Assembly: GCA_965248335.1 (NCBI GenBank)
Contig: CBDFIY010000001.1
Span: 248,001 to 312,000 of the forward strand
Direction of reading: 5' to 3'
From: CAKMZU01 sp965248335
GTDB taxonomy: Bacteria; Pseudomonadota; Gammaproteobacteria; Pseudomonadales; DT-91
Length of the DNA stretch: 64,000 nucleotides
Position 1 is the first letter of the stretch. Every line of letters starts with the position of its first letter. The notes beneath the pieces were generated by a model that was given only the letters and a program-made list of their open reading frames with translations, made no database searches and was not told where the DNA came from. The translations under genes were made by a program, and so were the position numbers. Shown piece by piece: positions 1-9,122 of the stretch.

Positions 1-146
1 ATAGACCTACCATAAATTTATCTATAAAAAATAACACAGTTAATCGTATTTTTAAAAACACAAAATTTATTTACAGGTATTCGTTAAACGTATTTAATTC
101 GCCTATATCACCACGACCAATCAACAATGATATTACTGAGGTGCTT

Positions 147-1517
147 ATGACCATTCAATCACTCAACCCCTACACCAACCAAGTAGAAAAAAGCTTCGGC
201 CCCATGGCCCCCGACGCCGTACAACAAGCCATTAAAAACTCAAACGACATCTTCCCTACATGGCGAGATACACCCTTCACACAACGCGCAGCGCTTATGA
301 TGAATGTCGTAAAAAAACTGCGTGCATCGCCCGAAAAATACGCAAAACTCATGACACTCGAAATGGGCAAACTACTCAAAGAAGGGAAAGAATGGGAAAT
401 ACCCAACTGCGCAGATATGTGCGAATACTACGCCAGCAATGCCAAAAGCATACTCAAGCCCGTACCCATCACTGACGCCCCCACGGGAGAAGCGCATGTT
501 GAACACCACCCACTCGGCGTCATCTTTGGCATTATGCCGTGGAACTTCCCGTTTTATCAGGTGATACGATTTGCCGCACCCAACATCATGGCAGGCAATA
601 CCGTTCTGTTTAAACATGCCTCCAATGTGCCTCAATGCGGAAAAGCGCTTGAAGCATTATTCCAAGAAGCCGGATTCCCCAAAGGCGTGATGACCTACCT
701 GCCCATACGCGCCTCATCCGCCGAAACCGTTATTGAAGACACCCGCGTGCGTGGCGTATCACTCACCGGCAGCGAAGCGGCAGGCTCATCCGTATCGTCA
801 CTGGCTGGCAAATACCTCAAAAAATGCGTGATGGAACTCGGCGGCAGCGACCCCTTTATCGTATTAGCGGATGCCAACCTAGAAAAAGCCATCGACAATG
901 CCATGGTGGCTAAAATGTTTAATTCTGGCCAAGTATGCACAGGTGCCAAACGCTTTATTGTTGAAGCGCCTCTGTATGATAAATTTCTTGCCCGCTTTGC
1001 AGAAGGCATGCAAAAAATGAAACCAGGTGATCCGATGGAAGCCACCACAGACTTCTCACCGATGTACAGCGAAAGCGCCTGTGTAGAGTTATTAACGATG
1101 GTGCAAACCGCGGTTAAACAAGGTGCCAAACTCGAAATTGGCGGCGAACGAGAAGACTTACCCGGCGCATGGCTAAAACCCACCATACTCACAGGCATTA
1201 CCCCCGATATGGATATCTATGACAAAGAGGTATTTGGCCCCGTTGCTATGATTTTTAAAGCAAAAGATGCAGACGATGCCATCCGAATAGCAAACGACTC
1301 ACCCTTTGGCTTAGCCTCCGCCATCATGACGGAAGATATCGAGAGAGCGAGAGGCCTCGCCTCACGTATAGAATCCGGCATCACCTTCATCAATAGCTTT
1401 ACGATTTCAGAACCCTATTGGCCCTTTGGCGGTGTTAAAAATTCCGGCTTTGGACGCGAACTAGGGCACGACGGCATGAAAGAATTTGTGAACAAAAAGC
1501 TGGTACGCATTGCTTAA
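147..1517 (+). CDS. NAD(P)-dependent aldehyde dehydrogenase, succinate-semialdehyde dehydrogenase type
   Basis: Oxidises an aldehyde, probably succinate semialdehyde, to the acid in the cytoplasm. The protein is a full-length ALDH-superfamily enzyme of about 456 residues. The Asn of the PWNFPF segment, the general-base Glu in ELGGSDPF (about residue 230) and the nucleophilic Cys in GQVCTGAKR (about residue 264) are all present. The first possible start is a GTG at 141. I prefer ATG 147 because GAGG at 138-141 then sits five bases upstream as a ribosome binding site. Family assignment is firm; the substrate is inferred from overall resemblance to Sad/GabD-type enzymes. It stands alone, convergent with the glycosyltransferase that ends at 1560, and its base composition is more GC-rich than the island that follows. 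Confidence 0.9.
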   Translation: MTIQSLNPYTNQVEKSFGPMAPDAVQQAIKNSNDIFPTWRDTPFTQRAALMMNVVKKLRASPEKYAKLMTLEMGKLLKEGKEWEIPNCADMCEYYASNAKSILKPVPITDAPTGEAHVEHHPLGVIFGIMPWNFPFYQVIRFAAPNIMAGNTVLFKHASNVPQCGKALEALFQEAGFPKGVMTYLPIRASSAETVIEDTRVRGVSLTGSEAAGSSVSSLAGKYLKKCVMELGGSDPFIVLADANLEKAIDNAMVAKMFNSGQVCTGAKRFIVEAPLYDKFLARFAEGMQKMKPGDPMEATTDFSPMYSESACVELLTMVQTAVKQGAKLEIGGEREDLPGAWLKPTILTGITPDMDIYDKEVFGPVAMIFKAKDADDAIRIANDSPFGLASAIMTEDIERARGLASRIESGITFINSFTISEPYWPFGGVKNSGFGRELGHDGMKEFVNKKLVRIA

Positions 1518-1559
1518 CAACCAGTGACGATAAATACATAAAGAAAAAAACCACGCTCA

Positions 1560-3293
1560 TCAACCTTTCTTTTTTTGAAAGAATTGCGTTTTCCAAAAAG
1601 CCTCGGTGGTGAGTGTGGGAATGGTTTTTTTGTAAGTACGCAGGGTTTTACCCAGCATAAACACCGATTTAGCCATCACCGCCGTTAATCGCCACAGGAC
1701 GAAAAAAAACTGTTTTTTGCTGTGCGCTAGCGGCATGGCTTGGCCACTCTCCTCAGCCACATAAACCAAGGTAGGCCGTAAAAAAGCCGCCATAAGGGGC
1801 GATTTTTTTGTTTCAGACACCTGCGCATTGTTTTGCCTGAACAACCATTGCGGCACAAAATGCCCGTTCGCCGTGATCACCTGCAAAGCCACACGCCATG
1901 CATGGCCCTTGGATGTTTTATTCATATCCACGCATTGTGCGCGACTAATCTCGGCAGGCCAATCACCAAAGGTTTCACGACGCGTGATCGCCGAAATTTT
2001 AGCGCGCACCTCAGTGGCATCAGCATTATCACGCCAAAAATCAATGCCCTTGCAACCATCAACAAACGCCTCAATCACCGCAAGCGCACTCTCATAACGA
2101 TACGCCATAGCGAGCGACATCACCTGATAGCCGAAAAACACACACAGTAACCCACCCGTAAACCAGCGGTTATTCAACCCCCCTGTGATAAAACGCGTGC
2201 GGGCAGATAAATAATGCACCCAAGGGGAAAATTTACGCCTAAAATCCATCTGCCAGCTGGCAATTCCATTAAGCGTAACGATGTGATGATGTGGGTTCAT
2301 CATCCCAAAAAGGATATCATCACCGCGCACAAAAAAAGGAAAAGGGTAATGCCGTATTGATCGGCAATTGAAGGCGTAGAACCACCAGCCACCATATTGA
2401 ATATGGGCTTGCTCATCAAAAGCCGCCAAACCTTGCGACGTGCTCAGATCTACACCCGGTTTTATTGGAGAACATTTAAAACCGGCATGCGTTAACCTAG
2501 CACCTGCCTCAAATAATAACCAAGGTTTATCCTCATAAAGCATCGCCCCCGCTACAGCTAAATCTGGATTTTTAGCCAGCGCCAATAGCGCATAAGTGCG
2601 ACGAATAGATTCGATCTCGCAAGCCGCATCATCATCCATAAACACACAATGCGTGATCGATGAATCTTTACAAGCCTCGTGCAAACCACGACTAAAGCCC
2701 CCTGCTCCGCCTAAATTCGGGTTATCCACCAACACAATGCCCGTCGTATCCAAATCAGGCAACGCATCCCCATTGTTGATCACATACAAGGCAAACTGAT
2801 CAGCCGTGTCTGGATTACTCAACAAAGCTTGCTGAATGCGCCGCACCGTATCAGCTACCTGCTCTGGCCGATTAAAGGTTGTGATCACCAAGGCCAGCTT
2901 ACAACTTGGCTTGTGTGCAATATCCGTGAAAAAAGATGCCTCCAACAGCTTGGCGTCGCTAACAGGTTCAAACACCATATAAAGATAGCCCTGCTGAAGA
3001 GCTACCAAATCTAATGGAAGCGAAAAAGTCTCTCTCTCCATCATTTTAGAAACAAGCAGCGTACTTATACCGCCATTATGATGAAACAGCTTCACGCAGC
3101 CTTTTCCATGTACCGAACATTTAAAAAAAAGCCGCTCAATACGTGTGTAACATAGCCATTGATTTAAAGAGAATCGGTTAAAGAAAGTATTAAAATGTAA
3201 ATGATGGCGGTTATTATTTTTTCGGCAGTAGAGTTCATCAGTATCAGCTACCACTGACGCAGAAATAAGAATATTTTGTAAAACACAATTCAT
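1560..3293 (-). CDS. GlfT2-like galactofuranosyltransferase (paralogue 1)
   Basis: Predicted cytoplasmic glycosyltransferase adding galactofuranose from UDP-Galf to a growing glycan. The 577-residue protein has an N-terminal beta-rich region (about 1-130), a GT-A core beginning ALVITTFNRPEQV (about 131), the GGAGGFSRG loop and a metal-binding FMDDDA motif, then a long C-terminal domain. This order matches the GlfT2 family of mycobacterial arabinogalactan synthesis and its relatives in Gram-negative O-antigen or capsule loci. It is closely related to the gene at 6922-8985, and UDP-galactopyranose mutase at 16952-18034 supplies the expected donor. No transmembrane segment or signal peptide is evident. 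Family call strong; acceptor unknown. Confidence 0.85.
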   Translation of the reverse strand: MNCVLQNILISASVVADTDELYCRKNNNRHHLHFNTFFNRFSLNQWLCYTRIERLFFKCSVHGKGCVKLFHHNGGISTLLVSKMMERETFSLPLDLVALQQGYLYMVFEPVSDAKLLEASFFTDIAHKPSCKLALVITTFNRPEQVADTVRRIQQALLSNPDTADQFALYVINNGDALPDLDTTGIVLVDNPNLGGAGGFSRGLHEACKDSSITHCVFMDDDAACEIESIRRTYALLALAKNPDLAVAGAMLYEDKPWLLFEAGARLTHAGFKCSPIKPGVDLSTSQGLAAFDEQAHIQYGGWWFYAFNCRSIRHYPFPFFVRGDDILFGMMNPHHHIVTLNGIASWQMDFRRKFSPWVHYLSARTRFITGGLNNRWFTGGLLCVFFGYQVMSLAMAYRYESALAVIEAFVDGCKGIDFWRDNADATEVRAKISAITRRETFGDWPAEISRAQCVDMNKTSKGHAWRVALQVITANGHFVPQWLFRQNNAQVSETKKSPLMAAFLRPTLVYVAEESGQAMPLAHSKKQFFFVLWRLTAVMAKSVFMLGKTLRTYKKTIPTLTTEAFWKTQFFQKKKG

Positions 3294-3417
3294 GAAATAA
3301 TAACAGATAAGAAATAAGGTAAGGCCATGATATTGCCCCTAGAAGTGCAAAATATTAGCAGCCTTTTGTGACTCATACCCACACAATAAACGTAGAGAGT
3401 CAAAACGGCTACTGTAT

Positions 3418-3891
3418 TCACTCTCGTTTTTTTACGCGCTGGATAATATCCGTTGTTGAGATCCCTGGCGTGTAAGGCAAAGTAAGAAACCGCCCCAAGG
3501 CGATAACTTCACCATAGCGTGCTTGCATCACCTCCTCCGAATAATCATTACCATGAATAACTAAATCGATGTCATTTGATAATATCCACTCGCCCGAAAT
3601 AGAATATTCCGTAGCACGGCGAACCTCATCAACATACTTGCAAGCCTCTACCACTTTTCGACGCTCATCAAAAGTAATGATGGGCCTACGTTTATACTGC
3701 TCAATGTAATCATCGTCATCAAGCCCCACAATCAAATAATCCCCTTGCGCCTTTGCTCTTTTAAGCATTTCTACATGGCCTGCATGAAACAAGTCACCCA
3801 CCATATCCACGTAAACCCGTATTTGTTTAGGTGGGTCAGCGAAGAGACCAACATGAACAAATAAGCACAAAGAAAAAATGATTAATCGCAT
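3418..3891 (-). CDS. Cytidylyltransferase-fold protein with an N-terminal signal peptide
   Basis: Belongs to the TagD / glycerol-3-phosphate and ethanolamine-phosphate cytidylyltransferase family, which makes CDP-activated alcohols from CTP. Seen: the strand RVYVDMVGD, the nucleotide-binding HAGH motif, a TFDERRKVVEA segment and the terminal ISTTDII signature. Oddly, the first 20 or so residues (MRLIIFSLCLFVHVGLFA) form a typical Sec signal peptide with a likely cleavage after LFA. There is no ATG, GTG or TTG between it and the first Rossmann strand, so no cytoplasmic form with an intact fold can start downstream. It is transcribed divergently from the LicD-like lipoprotein gene, which suggests one pathway. 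Family confident; export is inferred from sequence. Confidence 0.8.
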   Translation of the reverse strand: MRLIIFSLCLFVHVGLFADPPKQIRVYVDMVGDLFHAGHVEMLKRAKAQGDYLIVGLDDDDYIEQYKRRPIITFDERRKVVEACKYVDEVRRATEYSISGEWILSNDIDLVIHGNDYSEEVMQARYGEVIALGRFLTLPYTPGISTTDIIQRVKKRE

Positions 3892-3969
3892 AATAATAAA
3901 ATCTTTTTGAATATCATAAACAAAGCATCGATAGTTAGATGCTTAGTCTTATAACAGGTTCCTACTAAC

Positions 3970-3992
3970 ATTTATTTATTTATTTATTTATT
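3970..3992. repeat. Tetranucleotide (ATTT) tandem repeat in a divergent promoter region
   Basis: About 5.75 copies of ATTT lie between the divergent starts of the cytidylyltransferase (3891) and the LicD-like lipoprotein (4072). Such a tract could change length by slipped-strand mispairing and alter promoter spacing. That regulatory role is inferred only. Confidence 0.8.
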
Positions 3993-4071
3993 AAACGAAC
4001 ATACGAAACAGATCATAATCAAATAAAAAAACCAATCCACCTATTAAATGTGTATTTCTGATAGGAAGACA

Positions 4072-5085
4072 ATGAAATATTTGAAAAGAATACTGTTTAT
4101 AATCACCACATCAATCGCACTCCTTGGGTGCAACAGTAATAAAAAAGAAGAATTAGTAACAGAAAACAATCCTGAAATATCAATCGATGAAAAATATTTA
4201 TCGATGAACTATTCACTAAACGATAGTGATTTTGACTATATATTAGAAGGAGACGTGAAGAATCTTTATTTACAGCAATATAACCAACATAAAGAGCCAA
4301 CGATTATTCCATTTAATCAACTCTTTGTTAGACCTATACACTTATTACTTCTTGATGATTTAACAAAATTAGCAATTAAAGTACTTGATGATTCGAAGGT
4401 CGATTACGTAGCACTGTTCGGAACAATATTATCTGCTGAGCGCTTCAATAGCCTAATGCCTTGGGATGATGACACCGACCTAGGTATTAGCTTATTGCAA
4501 TTCAAAGAAAACATGGATGCAATTACAAGCAACATGAAGGCGCAGGGTGTTTTTTTACACTGGGATAATTGCCTTAGAAAAAAATCTGACAATGATTTTT
4601 ATCACTGTAAAATGAAACTAACAAAAGAACATGAGGCGGATCTAATAAAAAGATATGAACCGCGATTAACTAACAATCAAATCTCAGACTTAATGGAAAC
4701 ACTGTACGTTGATGTAGATTTATTTCCTTTGGATATCACCAAAACTCATATTAAGCATAGCGATCACTGCACGCAAAGCCAGCTACCTGAAAAATACCGA
4801 GAGGGCTATAAAATTCAAGATATACTCCCCCCCAAAACGATAAGGCTAAACAACTACACCATTAAGTCAGTAAGGAACCCAGAGAAATTCTATGAAATCT
4901 GGTACGGCTCGCAAGATATAGTATATTCACTCCACATGACGAACCATATTAACGACTCTTATCAGCCTGTTACTATTAAAGATGTCAGATTGTATCCAGA
5001 TTTTATTAAACTCATTCATGACTATTTACAATTCGTTTTTGCCGACAAATTTCAAGGTTTCCCTCACGCGTATAATCAGTTATAG
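4072..5085 (+). CDS. LicD-family phosphotransferase-like lipoprotein
   Basis: LicD and fukutin-related proteins transfer phosphocholine or phospho-ribitol type groups from CDP-alcohols onto glycans. Seen: ALFGTILSAERFNSLMPWDDDTDLGIS, matching the LicD G.lLg..R...iPWDDDiDi core, and the later VDVDLFPLD motif. The start is set at ATG 4072 because AGGAAG lies just upstream at 4063-4068; the frame can be read from 4048 but with no better signal. The first residues (MKYLKRILFIITTSIALLGC) are a lipoprotein signal with lipobox LLGC, followed by a charged linker, so the catalytic domain is predicted to be outside the cytoplasm, unlike usual bacterial LicD. It is divergent from an exported cytidylyltransferase that could make its donor. 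Family firm, substrate unknown. Confidence 0.8.
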   Translation: MKYLKRILFIITTSIALLGCNSNKKEELVTENNPEISIDEKYLSMNYSLNDSDFDYILEGDVKNLYLQQYNQHKEPTIIPFNQLFVRPIHLLLLDDLTKLAIKVLDDSKVDYVALFGTILSAERFNSLMPWDDDTDLGISLLQFKENMDAITSNMKAQGVFLHWDNCLRKKSDNDFYHCKMKLTKEHEADLIKRYEPRLTNNQISDLMETLYVDVDLFPLDITKTHIKHSDHCTQSQLPEKYREGYKIQDILPPKTIRLNNYTIKSVRNPEKFYEIWYGSQDIVYSLHMTNHINDSYQPVTIKDVRLYPDFIKLIHDYLQFVFADKFQGFPHAYNQL

Positions 5086-5104
5086 AACCTACACACATAA
5101 GAAC

Positions 5105-5216
5105 TTGATATGCTAGAGGTGGCAACGAGCGAACCCCCAATCACTTACAGTCCGTAAGTGATTGGGTTGAACGAGCGCGACTAACGCTTTTAAACCCTCA
5201 AGGAGGATTAGCATAG
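5105..5216. repeat. Diverged ERIC-like palindromic repeat
   Basis: The core (GCGAACCCCCAATCACTTACAG ... GTAAGTGATTGGGT ... GCGCGACTAACGC) matches the other ERIC-like copies in this window but the terminal arms have decayed. It sits between two convergent genes and its strong internal palindrome could help end transcription on both sides. Confidence 0.6.
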
Positions 5217-5266
5217 AACATCACCGTGTCATAACATCATGAACAAACGATGAATAATTGGAGAGT

Positions 5267-6865
5267 TTAATAGACAACAGGGTCACCGCCAAACAACGCA
5301 CTTAAAGCTTCTTTGAAATCGGCTTTTATTTTTTCTATCAACCCTTCTTTATCACTCACCGTATTTGTTTCAGCATCAATACCAAAAATATCAAAGGGAG
5401 GTGATAAAAAAACAGGTTGATCATTTAAGTCTGTGATTGTCACAATTTTGAAAGAAGAAGCATGATAAAAATCTGGATCGTTAATTTGAATTTGAACTTT
5501 GTAATCATCATTGATTAAGGCAAGCTTATTTGTTGGATCTACCCCATTTGGCATGACAACAACCGTACTTCTCTTTGATTCGGATGGAGAAAGAATAGAC
5601 TGCCCGCGTAAAAACTGATTAAACGGCATTAAATCTATACCTAATCCATCAAATAACGTAGGGAATAAATCTATACCGTAGAGCGTTTTTTGTATGCGTG
5701 CTTTATCAATACGTTCATGACGTTTTTTGGCAAATTTAACAGCAAAGGGTGTCTCAATCTGCTCCCTATAAAGAGATGTTCCGTGTAAATATAAAAAACC
5801 ATTTTTCTCTTGTTTATCCCACGCTTTAGAATTAACAGATCGACCTTTTTCGCCCAAAATTTCGCCATGATCTGAAACAAGTAGCAACGTATAGTCATCG
5901 TAAATACCTTCATCAATCAAAAAATTAATCAGGCGTTTAAACTGTACATCCATACTTGCAACAGCGTTGGCATAAGCCATACGAATTCTTTCAGCAGAAA
6001 AATGCTCGATCAATTTGAACTTATGTAAACCATTAACAAACTTCAGGTCTGGATAGGGTAAAGAAACCGACTTTCCCCACGCAAATGGATCATGCACATT
6101 ATCATAGGCCAACCAAAAAAATGCATCGCCCGTCTTCCCTTGATGTTTTCGTTGATCATAAATCCGTTTAAACTCATTAAAAACAAGGTGATCAGTATAA
6201 GGGCCTTTGGTTTTTTTATGATTAATCGTTTCAGGATAAAATCGTATTTTTTTATCATGATTATTTAACAAATACATTTTATGACCAAAAAAACTCTGAA
6301 GTACAGATTCATACGAACCAGGTTTCGCTTTTTTTGTTGCATAGCGTAAATCTGACCCTATCGCATAAATATCGTAACCATTATTTTTAAGTAACTGTAA
6401 AAATAGTGAACCTTTATCATTCTCATTATTTTCGAGATTAAGGTATGCATGATAGGCCAAAAAACTCGGCTGGGAGTGATAAAAAGCAAAAGTGGAGTGT
6501 TGTGTTGCCGTTGCGCTTGCTATATGTTTTGCAGAAATATTATCTTCTAAAAATTGCTTAACATTGGGTGCATACTGGTCGATATAATCGTAACGCAAGG
6601 TATCAACAAAAAAAACAATGACATTACTACGAGATGATTTATCTCGATTAAGTTCAAGCAGTTCATCTAATGTGTTTGTTGGTGGCAACAAAGAAACCTT
6701 ATTAGGCATAGAAACATGAAGGCTTAAATCAGTATGATCAACCTCTGCCTGCTCAACTGAATTCGGGTCGTCATTATAACCTTCAAGGTTTTCATCTTTA
6801 TCGCTATCACAACCAAGCAAAAAAACACCCACAAAGATAAATAAAAGGCATGAACGGCATTTCAT
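5267..6865 (-). CDS. Sulfatase / alkaline-phosphatase-superfamily lipoprotein
   Basis: A 532-residue member of the superfamily that includes sulfatases, phosphoethanolamine transferases and LTA-synthase-like phosphoglycerol transferases. Seen: the first metal-binding strand VIVFFVDTLRYDYID (about 82-96), a Thr/Ser-rich nucleophile region ATATQHSTF (about 118-126) and the second metal site LLLVSDHGEILGEKG (about 330-345). The N-terminus is a lipoprotein signal ending in lipobox LLGC, followed by an acidic linker. Unlike membrane-embedded phosphoethanolamine transferases it has no bundle of transmembrane helices. It converges on the LicD-like gene across an ERIC-like repeat, within a run of exported glycan-modifying candidates. 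Hydrolase versus transferase cannot be decided by eye. Confidence 0.8.
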   Translation of the reverse strand: MKCRSCLLFIFVGVFLLGCDSDKDENLEGYNDDPNSVEQAEVDHTDLSLHVSMPNKVSLLPPTNTLDELLELNRDKSSRSNVIVFFVDTLRYDYIDQYAPNVKQFLEDNISAKHIASATATQHSTFAFYHSQPSFLAYHAYLNLENNENDKGSLFLQLLKNNGYDIYAIGSDLRYATKKAKPGSYESVLQSFFGHKMYLLNNHDKKIRFYPETINHKKTKGPYTDHLVFNEFKRIYDQRKHQGKTGDAFFWLAYDNVHDPFAWGKSVSLPYPDLKFVNGLHKFKLIEHFSAERIRMAYANAVASMDVQFKRLINFLIDEGIYDDYTLLLVSDHGEILGEKGRSVNSKAWDKQEKNGFLYLHGTSLYREQIETPFAVKFAKKRHERIDKARIQKTLYGIDLFPTLFDGLGIDLMPFNQFLRGQSILSPSESKRSTVVVMPNGVDPTNKLALINDDYKVQIQINDPDFYHASSFKIVTITDLNDQPVFLSPPFDIFGIDAETNTVSDKEGLIEKIKADFKEALSALFGGDPVVY

Positions 6866-6921
6866 AATTTACTCACATAATTTATTAAATAATGAATTCA
6901 ATCCATGATGAGAAATAAAAA

Positions 6922-8985
6922 CTACTCAATACATCCATATTTTTCAAACTCTTTTTTCCAGAATTCTTCGGTACAGAGCGTAGGAATTTCACGATTATAA
7001 TTCCTCATTGTTTTATGTATTGAAAAAATGGACTTAAAGGCAACCCAAGTTAACCTAATGAAAACCTTAAAGAAGGCCTTTTTTGAGTGATAAAGCTGCA
7101 TAGATTCGCCCGTAGATTCATTGATGCAAATGATTGATTGTCTTCCGTAAGCGAAAAATACCGGCGAAAAAATTGTTTCCGATACGGCATGTGGTTTCTT
7201 TCTTAACCATTGTCGAGGCAATAAATGTCCATTTAAAGTAATCAGGCTGATCATCTTAGCGCCCCAAGAAACATGATAAGGGCTGTATGTTTCGATACGT
7301 TCAGGTGTTATATAGCCACTAGGCAAAGAATAGATTTCGTTAACCGTTAATTTGTTTATTTTCTTCCTAATTTTTTTACAATCAATATTATCTTTCCAAA
7401 AATCAATCCCTTGTAAACCATCTTCAAATGCCACTAATACAGCACGGGCACTCTCGTATTTATAAGACATAGAAAGAGAAATACAGGATTTAAAAAACAA
7501 TGTGATTAATACAAAAGGTGATAAAAAAGAACGATGTAGTGAACCTGTAATCCAATGAAAACGAAATGATAAGTAATGTGTCATCAGGCTACGCTTTCGA
7601 TCAAAATCTGCTTGCCACGATGCAACGCCGTGCAATGTCGTAATTTGATGATGCTTGTTCATCATACCAAAAAGGATATCATCCCCTCTCACAAAAAAAG
7701 GAAAAGGATAATATATCGTTGACTGTATAGAGAAAGCATAAAACCACCATGCACCATAATGAATACGCTCTTCTTCATTATACTTAGCGAGGTTTTTAGT
7801 ATCAGTTAGGTTAAGTTTGTGCTTTAAAGGCTTATAACGTTGATTATAAAAATTAACCTGAGCACCCGCCTCATGAAGAACCCACGGCTTGTCCTCATAC
7901 AGCATAGCTCCTGATAGTGCTACGTTTTTATTTTTAGCCAATGCTAAAAATGCATAAGTACGACGTATGGATTCAATTTCACAAGCGGCGTCATCATCCA
8001 TAAATAAACAGTGTGTGTATGAGCCATCCTTCGATGCCTCATAGAGCCCTCTACTGAAACCGCCAGAGCCACCCAAATTATGATTCTTAATATAACGAAT
8101 ATTTTTTTTTACGAGGTTTTTAGTATCAGTTAGGTTAAGTTTGTGCTTTAAAGGCTTATAACGTTGATTATAAAAATTAACCTGAGCACCCGCCTCATGA
8201 AGAACCCACGGCTTGTCCTCATACAGCATAGCTCCTGATAGTGCTACGTTTTTATTTTTAGCCAATGCTAAAAATGCATAAGTACGACGTATGGATTCAA
8301 TTTCACAAGCGGCGTCATCATCCATAAATAAACAGTGTGTGTATGAGCCATCCTTCGATGCCTCATAGAGCCCTCTACTGAAACCGCCAGAGCCACCCAA
8401 ATTATGATTCTTAATATAACGAATATTTTTTTTTACATCAGAATCCAAATCATCACCATTATTGATAACAAACAAATCAATCACGTTTTGATAAAATGTA
8501 TTATCCAATAACTCATGTTGAATACACCGTATAGACTGCTCTACTTGCTTCTGCCGATTAAAGGTAGTGATGATGATGGCAAGCTTTTCATCAGGTAAAG
8601 CGGGAATATCAGTAACAAATCTAAAATTAATCTGCGCATCATGAGCCACAGGTAAGAATCTCAGGTAAATATAACCGCAAGTATATTTATTGATATCAAT
8701 ACTAATAAAGAAAGCTCCTTTTTTGACCTCAATTTTGTCAATTACAGAGCTTTTTTTATGGACAGAATAATGAACGAAAATACAGCCTTCCGATGTGGCA
8801 TCACCTCGAATAAATAGATTATTAATGCTTGTTATCCCTATCCATTTGGTTAACGAAAAGATGTTAAAAAACGTATTAAAATCAATAGATCGATCTTCAC
8901 ACTCATCCTTTGAATATAAATTAGTGAGGCGTGAATCTAGTGTGGTTTTCGCACACCGTATTGATTGATGAAGTACAAATTCCAT
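6922..8985 (-). CDS. GlfT2-like galactofuranosyltransferase (paralogue 2) with an internal duplication
   Basis: Same family and domain order as the gene at 1560-3293: N-terminal beta-rich region, LAIIITTFNRQKQVEQS core, GGSGGFSRG loop and FMDDDA metal site, long C-terminal domain. The protein is 687 residues, but a 108-residue block containing the GGSGGFSRG loop and the FMDDDA motif occurs twice in a row, encoded by a perfect 324 bp tandem repeat. Without one copy it is 579 residues, matching its paralogue at 577. A GT-A core with two catalytic blocks is unlikely to fold normally, so this allele may be inactive, or the repeat could be an assembly artefact. The final HLLPRQWLRK region resembles HFVPQWLFRQ of paralogue 1. 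Confidence 0.85.
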   Translation of the reverse strand: MEFVLHQSIRCAKTTLDSRLTNLYSKDECEDRSIDFNTFFNIFSLTKWIGITSINNLFIRGDATSEGCIFVHYSVHKKSSVIDKIEVKKGAFFISIDINKYTCGYIYLRFLPVAHDAQINFRFVTDIPALPDEKLAIIITTFNRQKQVEQSIRCIQHELLDNTFYQNVIDLFVINNGDDLDSDVKKNIRYIKNHNLGGSGGFSRGLYEASKDGSYTHCLFMDDDAACEIESIRRTYAFLALAKNKNVALSGAMLYEDKPWVLHEAGAQVNFYNQRYKPLKHKLNLTDTKNLVKKNIRYIKNHNLGGSGGFSRGLYEASKDGSYTHCLFMDDDAACEIESIRRTYAFLALAKNKNVALSGAMLYEDKPWVLHEAGAQVNFYNQRYKPLKHKLNLTDTKNLAKYNEEERIHYGAWWFYAFSIQSTIYYPFPFFVRGDDILFGMMNKHHQITTLHGVASWQADFDRKRSLMTHYLSFRFHWITGSLHRSFLSPFVLITLFFKSCISLSMSYKYESARAVLVAFEDGLQGIDFWKDNIDCKKIRKKINKLTVNEIYSLPSGYITPERIETYSPYHVSWGAKMISLITLNGHLLPRQWLRKKPHAVSETIFSPVFFAYGRQSIICINESTGESMQLYHSKKAFFKVFIRLTWVAFKSIFSIHKTMRNYNREIPTLCTEEFWKKEFEKYGCIE
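7789..8436 (-). repeat. Perfect in-frame 324 bp tandem duplication
   Basis: Two adjacent copies with a period of 324 bases (108 codons) lie inside the GlfT2-like gene; for example the string GAGGTTTTTAGTATCAG occurs near 7789 and again near 8113. I saw no difference between the copies, which indicates a very recent event or a mis-assembly. Confidence 0.9.
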
Positions 8986-9122
8986 GAATATAAAATAGCC
9001 TTAAAGACAGGTTAGATCATCAAACGAAGATTTAGTTTTATGAACATTGTCTGAATTATTTTTAAACCTGAGGGTCTATAGAACGAGGTTTTATTATCAG
9101 GAAATTGTTTAACACATATATA

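Noticed and set aside
4048..4071. Upstream start for the LicD-like lipoprotein
   Set aside because: The extra eight residues would spoil the signal sequence and ATG 4072 has a good ribosome binding site.
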